Below are positions 7,083-12,589 of a DNA stretch of 12,589 nt, one piece after another (the stretch's first letter is position 1; each line of letters opens with the position of its first letter). The notes under the pieces are model-generated. The model saw nothing but the letters and a program-made list of their open reading frames with translations. It was not told the origin of the DNA and searched no databases. The translations under genes were made by a program, and so were the position numbers. The stretch is from Betaproteobacteria bacterium. Lineage in GTDB: Bacteria > Pseudomonadota > Gammaproteobacteria > Burkholderiales > SG8-41. The stretch is taken from assembly GCA_021414185.1 (NCBI GenBank), contig JAIOOZ010000471.1, positions 1 to 12,589 of the forward strand, written 5' to 3'.

Positions 7083-7107
7083 GAATAAACTCCATCAAAA
7101 AAAAAGC

Positions 7108-7216
7108 TTCACCGCTAAGGACGCCAAGGAAAACCGCAATCGTCAAGTTGATTTTAGCAAAGCCTGTGGATTGGTCTGCAAATCTTATCTTGGCGGTCTT
7201 GGCGGCTTGGCGGTTA
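7108..7216. repeat. Inverted array of CCGCCAAGR-type units between gcvT and gcvH
   Basis: Left arm 7110-7130 reads CACCGCTAAGGACGCCAAGG. The right arm at 7190-7216, read on the opposite strand, is AACCGCCAAG, CCGCCAAG, ACCGCCAAG. The two arms are complementary and enclose a spacer of about 60 bp, giving a hairpin in RNA. The gcvT stop codon TAA is the first three bases of the right arm in transcript orientation. The unit differs from the GTGAGGN heptads of the other three gaps, so this is a second family with the same architecture. It lies further from the next start (about 27 nt) and leaves the gcvH ribosome site intact. Confidence 0.65.
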
Positions 7217-8248
7217 AATATTCACTAGAATCTTGCCGTGGCGCACGAACGGCGGTTTGACCGCGCGCGCGCTCAGTAATCTGTCGCGCACGGCGACCTG
7301 CACTGCATCGCCGGGCTGCACGGCAAGCGGCACGCGGGCTAGCGCAATCGAGCGTTCGAGCGTCGGCCCGAAACCGCCGCTGGTGATCTCGCCGTCGCCG
7401 TGTAGAGTGACGACTTTCTGATGGCCGCGCATCACGCCTTTGTCGAGCAAGACGAGGCCGAGCGCGCGGTGCGCCGGCGGCGTTTTTTGCAGCGCGCTTC
7501 TGCCGGTCTCATCCATGTCCTGGCCGTAAAGATTCATGCCGGCCTCCAGGCGCAGCGTGTCGCGAGCGCCCAGCCCTGCCGCGGCCACGCCCAGCGTGCC
7601 CAGCTGCCGCCACAGGGAAACTACTTGCGTTGCAGGCAAAATAATTTCGAAACCATCTTCGCCTGTGTAACCCGTGCGCGCGAGCATGGTCTCTCCCATA
7701 TGCGCAGCACTGAAATAAACGAGATCCGCGGCCGCGGCCTGCGCACCGGGTAGCGCCACATAAACTTTGTCGCGCGCCTGCGGCCCCTGCACGGCGATGA
7801 TCGCGAGATCGCGGCGCGCCGTCAGCGTGACCTTGGGTTCGCGCGCGTCGCGCTGCGCGGTCAACCACGCATAATCCTTGTCTGCAGTGCCGGCGTTGAC
7901 GACCAGCCGGAACCAGTCTTCTGCAAAAAAATACACGATCAGATCGTCGAGCACGCCGCCGGCGGGGTTGAGCAGGCAGGAGTACAAAGCTTTGCCCGGT
8001 TGCTGCAGACGGCCGACGTTGTTCGCGAGCACGTACGCGAGCAACCCGCGGCTGCCGGCGCCGCGCACGTCGATTGCCAGCATGTGCGAGACATCGAACA
8101 TGCCGCACGTCTTGCGCACGCGATGGTGCTCTTCGAGTTGCGAGCCGTAGTGCAGCGGCATGTCCCAGCCGCCGAAATCGACCATGCGCGCACCCAGCTC
8201 GCGATGCAGCGCGTTGAGCGGCGTGGATTTAAGTGTGGCTGCGGTCAC
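7214..8248 (-). CDS. gcvT: Aminomethyltransferase, glycine cleavage T protein
   Basis: A 344-residue T-protein that takes the aminomethyl group from GcvH, releases ammonia and forms 5,10-methylene-tetrahydrofolate. The folate-site Asp is D101 in NPAGGVLDDLIVYFF, the same number as in E. coli when translation starts at GTG 8248 (MTAATLKSTPLN). Other family blocks are VDFGGWDMPLHYGSQ (23-37), CGMFDVSHM (48-56), ARTGYTGEDGFEI and GARDTLRLEAGMNLYGQD. GTG 8248 has GGGA 9 bases upstream. GTG 8254 and TTG 8263 are in frame but badly placed, and TTG 8263 directly abuts the U-tract of the leader terminator. It is the first gene after the tandem glycine riboswitch and is the direct target of that switch. 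Its stop falls in an inverted repeat element. Confidence 0.96.
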   Translation of the reverse strand: MTAATLKSTPLNALHRELGARMVDFGGWDMPLHYGSQLEEHHRVRKTCGMFDVSHMLAIDVRGAGSRGLLAYVLANNVGRLQQPGKALYSCLLNPAGGVLDDLIVYFFAEDWFRLVVNAGTADKDYAWLTAQRDAREPKVTLTARRDLAIIAVQGPQARDKVYVALPGAQAAAADLVYFSAAHMGETMLARTGYTGEDGFEIILPATQVVSLWRQLGTLGVAAAGLGARDTLRLEAGMNLYGQDMDETGRSALQKTPPAHRALGLVLLDKGVMRGHQKVVTLHGDGEITSGGFGPTLERSIALARVPLAVQPGDAVQVAVRDRLLSARAVKPPFVRHGKILVNI

Positions 8249-8264
8249 GGGCACGGTTCCCAAT

Positions 8265-8297
8265 AAAAAAGGGTGAGGCCGACATTCGGCTTCACCC
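8265..8297 (-). terminator. Intrinsic terminator in the glycine riboswitch expression platform
   Basis: In the transcript GGGTGA-A-GCCGA, loop ATG, TCGGC-C-TCACCC is followed by six U. That is 11 bp of stem with one A/C mismatch, ending 16 bases before the gcvT start. The stem can lengthen by A-U and G-U pairs between the P1 3' strand (AGAG) and the U-tract, which would compete with riboswitch P1. This fits control by premature termination. Confidence 0.85.
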
Positions 8298-8499
8298 CTC
8301 TGTCCGGGTACCTGAGAGATTACAAAACGCGGGTTGCGCGTCCTGCGTGCCCCTTCGGTGGAAGGGCCTGGCTGCCGGCCCCGCGCTCTCCAGAGTTGCC
8401 TCGTGCGCAGCAGTACTTGAGGAGTTACCTGGCCTGAGCGATTCCGGGTGGTTGCGCCTTCGGCGGCACCGCACTTGCGCGGCGCTCTCTCCTGCTGCG
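8298..8499 (-). promoter_or_regulatory. Tandem glycine riboswitch upstream of gcvT
   Basis: Two glycine aptamers lie head to tail on the minus strand. Aptamer 1 is closed by an 8-bp P1 (CGCAGCAG at 8492-8499 with CTGCTGCG at 8406-8413). It contains GGAGAGAGCGCC, CGCCGAAGGCGCAAC and CGCTCAGG. Aptamer 2 is closed by CTCTG (8391-8395) with CAGAG (8298-8302) and contains CTGGAGAGCG, CACCGAAGGGGCA and ATCTCTCAGGTACCCGGACA, close to the class consensus. Aptamer 1's last core segment departs more from consensus than that of aptamer 2. The class normally turns on glycine cleavage when glycine is abundant. The terminator directly after P1 of aptamer 2 supports an anti-termination ON switch, which is inference. 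A 6-bp leader hairpin precedes it (8506-8522). Confidence 0.92.
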
Positions 8500-8535
8500 A
8501 CGTGGAACCCGCACAACGGGCTCCGCGGCGAACAC

Positions 8536-8565
8536 ACTATACTGCACGGCCGATTGGTGGTGCAA
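8536..8565 (-). promoter_or_regulatory. Promoter for the riboswitch leader and gcvT-gcvH-gcvPA
   Basis: On the minus strand a TATAGT -10 (8536-8541, one mismatch to TATAAT) has a weak -35 TTGCAC (8560-8565) 18 bp upstream. Transcription would start near 8529, about 30 nt before aptamer 1. It begins 20 bp after the stop of the DUF3426 gene and is the only promoter-like site in that gap. Confidence 0.5.
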
Positions 8566-8582
8566 GTTAAAAGCAGCGCAAG

Positions 8583-9473
8583 TCAGCGCGCGGGAGCCGC
8601 GATCAGGTCAAGCCGAAAACCCGCTGCGCCCAGATCGCCGGTGTCGAGATCGAGCCGGATGGTGAGTTCGGCGTTCGGCGCGATGCCGGCACGCGTATCT
8701 TTGCCCGCCACCAGGTATTCGGCGGGCAGAAATATGCGGCGCGCCACCGTGTGCTCCTTGACGTTGGTGAGCACCACATCGAGAGCAGGATAGCCGAGTT
8801 CCGTCGTCGCGTGATTGCGCAGCGTCGCGGTCAATGCTATCAAACCCGGACTCGCCGGGTCGACCGCCTGCAGGTCGGACGCTTCGATGCTGATCTGGCG
8901 CGGCCGCTGCGGCAACGCCACCGTGCAGCGCAGCGACTCGCACATTTTTGCGAGGTAGGGCCGCGCCTCCGGCACGCTTGCTGCGATCTCGCTGCGATAA
9001 AAATATGCGCCCTGCGCGGCGAGACCGGTGAGCATGAGCAGCACGCCGAACGCCCAGCCGCCGCTGCGGCGCCGCGCCGGTGGCGCGGCGAATTCGCTTT
9101 CGGGATACAGCAGCGGCGCGGCCACGGCCACCGGTTCCTGCGCCCGGGCCGGCGCTTCGCGAACAGTGGCGGCTTCCGGCGGCGGGGGCGCCTCTACCGC
9201 GGGTAGCGGCGGTGCTTCAACGATCTCCTCTGCGGTGACTGCCGCGACCGGCGCGCTGTCGTGCGGGGCTTCCTGCAATGCCGGCTCTGCCGTTGTCGTT
9301 GCGGGCAATGACGCATCGGGGACCGCAGTATCGGGCGATGTCGCCAATGTTTTGAACCCGTCGAACACCTGGGCGCAGCGGCCGCAACGCACCATGCCGT
9401 GCTGCGCCTGCAATTGCGGCGGCGTGACGCGAAACGAAGTTCCGCAGCTGGGGCATTGGGTGATGATGCTCAT
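8583..9473 (-). CDS. Zinc-ribbon, single-pass membrane protein with DUF3426
   Basis: A 296-residue protein in three parts. An N-terminal zinc ribbon of the MJ0042/finger-like type carries CPSC (C7, C10) and CGRC (C30, C33). A low-complexity Ala/Pro/Glu-rich linker covers about 45-135. One membrane helix (about 139-158, after ARRRSGG) leads to a C-terminal DUF3426 domain (about 165-296) that includes a Cys pair C178/C183. This layout places the ribbon in the cytoplasm and DUF3426 outside. No biochemical function is known for the family. It begins 9 bases after prmA on the same strand, a pairing common in betaproteobacteria, and ends the acc-prmA gene run just before the gcv promoter. No terminator is visible after it, so read-through into the riboswitch leader is possible. 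Confidence 0.85.
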   Translation of the reverse strand: MSIITQCPSCGTSFRVTPPQLQAQHGMVRCGRCAQVFDGFKTLATSPDTAVPDASLPATTTAEPALQEAPHDSAPVAAVTAEEIVEAPPLPAVEAPPPPEAATVREAPARAQEPVAVAAPLLYPESEFAAPPARRRSGGWAFGVLLMLTGLAAQGAYFYRSEIAASVPEARPYLAKMCESLRCTVALPQRPRQISIEASDLQAVDPASPGLIALTATLRNHATTELGYPALDVVLTNVKEHTVARRIFLPAEYLVAGKDTRAGIAPNAELTIRLDLDTGDLGAAGFRLDLIAAPAR

Positions 9474-9482
9474 GGCTGAATC

Positions 9483-10373
9483 TCAGCGCTTGCTGCCGCT
9501 GATCAGTACCCAGCCGTCGTCGTGCTGGAGGGGCCCGAGGTCGAACCACGGGCGATAGGCTTCTGCCACTTCGGATGCCTGGTGTGCGAGCACGCCGGAC
9601 AACAGGATATGTCCGTTGCCGCGCGTCGCGCCCGCGAGCAAGGGCGCCAGCAACTTCAGCGGGTTGGCGAGAATATTGGCAAGCACGATGTCGACCGCTT
9701 CGGGCGCGGCACTTTCGGCGGGAACGAAATCCATCATCACTTGATTTTGCATTGCATTCTGGCGCGCGGCAAGCAGCGCCAGTGGGTCGATGTCGACGCC
9801 GGTGGCGCGCGCCGCGCCCAGCTTCATCGCGGCAATGCCGAGGATGCCCGAACCGCATCCATAGTCGAGCACGTGCTCGCCGCCGCGCAGGTTGGCATCC
9901 AGCCAGGCGAGGCACAGCCGCGTCGTCGGGTGGGTGCCGGTGCCGAACGCGAGCCCCGGATCGATTACAAGATTTATCGCTTCCGGCGCAGGCGGCGTGT
10001 GCCAGGTCGGCACTACCCATAACCGGGAAGAAACGCGCACCGGCTGAAACTGGCTTTGCGTCGCGCGCACCCAATCCTGATCGGCGACGTGGGCGCTGTC
10101 GAAAGGCGTTGCAGCATCGAGGCCCGCCATGTGCAAGGCCGCAGCAATGCTGACCGTCACATCCGCGCCCGCCTCGAACAATGCGCTGACCTGCGACCGC
10201 GCCCACTCGCCGGCAGCGGGTTCGCCCGGCTCGCCGAACAAGGCGTGTTCTTGCGGCGTGCCGGCCTGCGCGTCCGTCACATCGACGGCAACCGCGCCCT
10301 GCTCCAGCAAAGCGTCCGATAAAATTTCGACGCTGGCGGCATCCACGATGAGAGTGACCGAAAGCCAGGACAT
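9483..10373 (-). CDS. prmA: Ribosomal protein L11 methyltransferase PrmA
   Basis: A 296-residue SAM-dependent methyltransferase that trimethylates L11 at several amino groups. An N-terminal substrate-recognition domain (about 1-55) is followed by a linker and the Rossmann-fold methyltransferase domain. Visible motifs are DPGLAFGTGTHPTT (138-151), the SAM loop HVLDYGCGSGILGI (167-180), the acidic strand end GVDIDPLAL (192-200), and LANILANPL (231-239) as the catalytic-loop equivalent of the family N-P motif. Length is standard. The conserved N-terminus MSWLSVTL fixes ATG 10373, yet the bases before it (CACGCCTCTCCCGAAAA) hold no Shine-Dalgarno; they belong to the inverted heptad element in the accC-prmA gap. 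It follows accC and precedes the DUF3426 gene. Confidence 0.96.
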   Translation of the reverse strand: MSWLSVTLIVDAASVEILSDALLEQGAVAVDVTDAQAGTPQEHALFGEPGEPAAGEWARSQVSALFEAGADVTVSIAAALHMAGLDAATPFDSAHVADQDWVRATQSQFQPVRVSSRLWVVPTWHTPPAPEAINLVIDPGLAFGTGTHPTTRLCLAWLDANLRGGEHVLDYGCGSGILGIAAMKLGAARATGVDIDPLALLAARQNAMQNQVMMDFVPAESAAPEAVDIVLANILANPLKLLAPLLAGATRGNGHILLSGVLAHQASEVAEAYRPWFDLGPLQHDDGWVLISGSKR

Positions 10374-10378
10374 TTTTC

Positions 10379-10474
10379 GGGAGAGGCGTGAGGAGTGAGG
10401 GGTAAGGCGAAACCCTACGCCGCTCCAGCAAAGTATCTATGCATCATGTGTCTCTCGCCTCTCGCTTCCCACCT
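10379..10474. repeat. Inverted array of 7-bp GTGAGGN units in the accC-prmA gap
   Basis: Left arm 10381-10408 reads GAGAGGC, GTGAGGA, GTGAGGG, GTAAGGC in perfect heptad phase. The right arm (10449-10474, opposite strand) contains GTGGGAAGCGAGAGGCGAGAG. Best pairing is GAGAGGCGTGAG against GAGAGGCGAGAG, 11 of 12. The spacer is about 40 bp. The left arm begins 7 bases from the prmA ATG. The right arm starts about 12 bases after the accC stop, so the element accounts for nearly all of the 113-bp gap. Confidence 0.65.
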
Positions 10475-10486
10475 TGCGCTCCTGGC

Positions 10487-11836
<1,350 letters not shown>

Positions 11837-11845
11837 GGATGAACC

Positions 11846-11948
11846 GTGAGGGGTAAGGGGTGAGGGGTGAGGTGAAAAAGCGAAGTGCAGGACGCTCGAT
11901 CGGCGTGTATTCTTTCACGCCTGTCGCCTCACGCCTCACTCCTCACCG
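11846..11948. repeat. Inverted array of 7-bp GTGAGGN units in the accB-accC gap
   Basis: This is the clearest copy. Left arm from 11846: GTGAGGG, GTAAGGG, GTGAGGG, GTGAGGT, GAAAAAG. The right arm, read on the opposite strand from 11947: GTGAGGA, GTGAGGC, GTGAGGC, GACAGGC, GTGAAAG. Aligned unit by unit without gaps, 26 of 35 positions agree, so the accBC transcript can form a stem of about 35 bp around a 30-odd nt loop. The right arm starts 4 bases after the accB stop and the left arm ends 9 bases before the accC ATG. Confidence 0.75.
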
Positions 11949-11951
11949 GCG

Positions 11952-12407
11952 CTAGCCAATCACCATCAGCGCGTGGCCGTATTCGACCGGCTGGCCGTTC
12001 TCGACCAGGATGGCCTTGATTACGCCGGAGCGGTCGGCCTCGATTTCGTTCAGCAGCTTCATGGCTTCGATGATACACACCGTGTCGCCTTCGTTGACTG
12101 TCTGCCCGACTTCGACGAACGCCTTCGCGCCAGGCGTCGGCGCGCGATAGTAAGTGCCAACCATGGGCGATTTCAGTACATGCCCCTCGGCCTGCGGTGC
12201 GGCCGCTTCGCCGCCCGCTGGCGCCGCGGCGACGGGCGCTGCGGCAACCGGCGCTGCCGCGAGCGAAGTCACGGTCGCGCTGGCCGGCGCATTGGTCGTG
12301 ACGTTGCGGCTGATGCGGACCTTTTCCTCGCCCTCCGTGATCTCCAGTTCGGCGATGCCGGACTCCTCGACGAGATCGATCAGTTTTTTCAGTTTGCGCA
12401 GGTCCAT
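11952..12407 (-). CDS. accB: Biotin carboxyl carrier protein of acetyl-CoA carboxylase
   Basis: A 151-residue carrier whose biotin is carboxylated by AccC and then used by the carboxyltransferase AccAD. The biotinylated lysine is K117 in CIIEAMKLLNEIEA. The domain begins around residue 75 (HVLKSPMVGTYYRAPTPGA). The N-terminal MDLRKLKKLIDLVEESGI is the family's AccC-binding region, joined by a flexible linker rich in Ala and Pro with a repeated VAAAP unit (about 50-64). ATG 12407 is chosen because GGGAGG lies 6 bases before it and MDLRKLKK is the usual start; a TTG two codons upstream is in frame but overlaps the spacing. The ATG is 2 bases after the aroQ stop, and the Shine-Dalgarno sits inside the end of aroQ, so coupling is likely. 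Confidence 0.97.
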   Translation of the reverse strand: MDLRKLKKLIDLVEESGIAELEITEGEEKVRISRNVTTNAPASATVTSLAAAPVAAAPVAAAPAGGEAAAPQAEGHVLKSPMVGTYYRAPTPGAKAFVEVGQTVNEGDTVCIIEAMKLLNEIEADRSGVIKAILVENGQPVEYGHALMVIG

Positions 12408-12409
12408 GT

Positions 12410-12589
12410 TCAACCTCCCGGTGGCTGTTGCAGTGCGTAGTCGAGAGCAAGCTCATATCCCTTGCCGCCCAGCCCGCTGATGATGCCGACTGCGATATCG
12501 GTGAAATAGGAGCGGTGACGAAACTCCTCGCGCGCGAAAACGTTGGACAAATGCACCTCGATAAAAGGGATCCTGACGGCGGCCAGCGC
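12410..12589 (-). CDS. aroQ: Type II 3-dehydroquinate dehydratase, C-terminal part (window edge)
   Basis: The last 59 codons of a type II dehydroquinase, which converts 3-dehydroquinate to 3-dehydroshikimate in the shikimate pathway. The visible part starts ALAAVRIPFIEVHLSNVF and continues REEFRHRSYFTDIAVGIISG, covering the conserved catalytic-His and substrate-binding region (EVHLSN, REEFRH). It then has GLGGKGYELAL and a short Pro/Gly tail. Many relatives have His where this one has Phe in SNVFAR, a position that varies in the family. The 5' part lies outside the window. The stop is 2 bases before the accB start, the standard aroQ-accB-accC arrangement. The gene is too short and too near the edge to judge regulation. 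Confidence 0.93.
   Translation of the reverse strand, partial: ALAAVRIPFIEVHLSNVFAREEFRHRSYFTDIAVGIISGLGGKGYELALDYALQQPPGG

Noticed and set aside
9217..10431. Minus-strand open frame (404 codons) overlapping prmA and the DUF3426 gene in another frame
   Set aside because: Extremely Arg-rich and overlaps two well-supported genes on the same strand, so it is a frame shadow.
12500..12560. AroQ active-site loss because SNVH is SNVF
   Set aside because: This position varies among type II dehydroquinases. The EVHLSN and REEFRH motifs are intact, so inactivation cannot be claimed.

Overview
The window is a GC-rich, gene-dense stretch of a bacterial chromosome, most likely from a betaproteobacterium. 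Evidence: the aroQ-accB-accC-prmA-(zinc ribbon/DUF3426) gene order, the proteobacterial style of DgkA, Tpx and SlyB-like proteins, and a glycine cleavage P-protein split into two subunits. The split P-protein fits Nitrosomonadales-type lineages better than typical Burkholderiales; that placement is inference. I see no tRNA, rRNA, CRISPR array, insertion sequence or phage gene. Nearly everything is on the minus strand; mscL is the only plus-strand gene.

Read in the direction of transcription (right to left), the window opens with the 3' end of aroQ, then accB and accC (biotin carboxyl carrier and biotin carboxylase of acetyl-CoA carboxylase), prmA (ribosomal protein L11 methyltransferase) and a membrane-anchored zinc-ribbon/DUF3426 protein. 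A promoter just past that gene starts a leader holding a tandem glycine riboswitch that ends in an intrinsic terminator. This controls the glycine cleavage genes gcvT, gcvH and gcvPA. Two unrelated small genes, tpx (thiol peroxidase) and a GFA/CENP-V-type zinc protein, lie between gcvPA and gcvPB; dgkA (diacylglycerol kinase) follows. mscL converges on dgkA and diverges from a PfkB-family sugar/nucleoside kinase gene. Beyond the kinase lie a SlyB-like glycine-zipper lipoprotein and a PlsC-type acyltransferase interrupted by an in-frame TAG.

The least expected feature is in the gaps between genes. Three gaps (gcvH/gcvPA, accC/prmA, accB/accC) are almost filled by a two-armed inverted array of 7-bp units, consensus GTGAGGN, around a spacer of roughly 40 bp. 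In all three the downstream gene has no visible Shine-Dalgarno sequence, and the pyrimidine-rich second arm runs almost up to its ATG. A fourth gap (gcvT/gcvH) carries an equivalent inverted array of a different unit (about CCGCCAAGR), and there the downstream gene keeps a normal ribosome site. I regard these as dispersed, hairpin-forming intergenic elements and as the best candidates here for something not well described.
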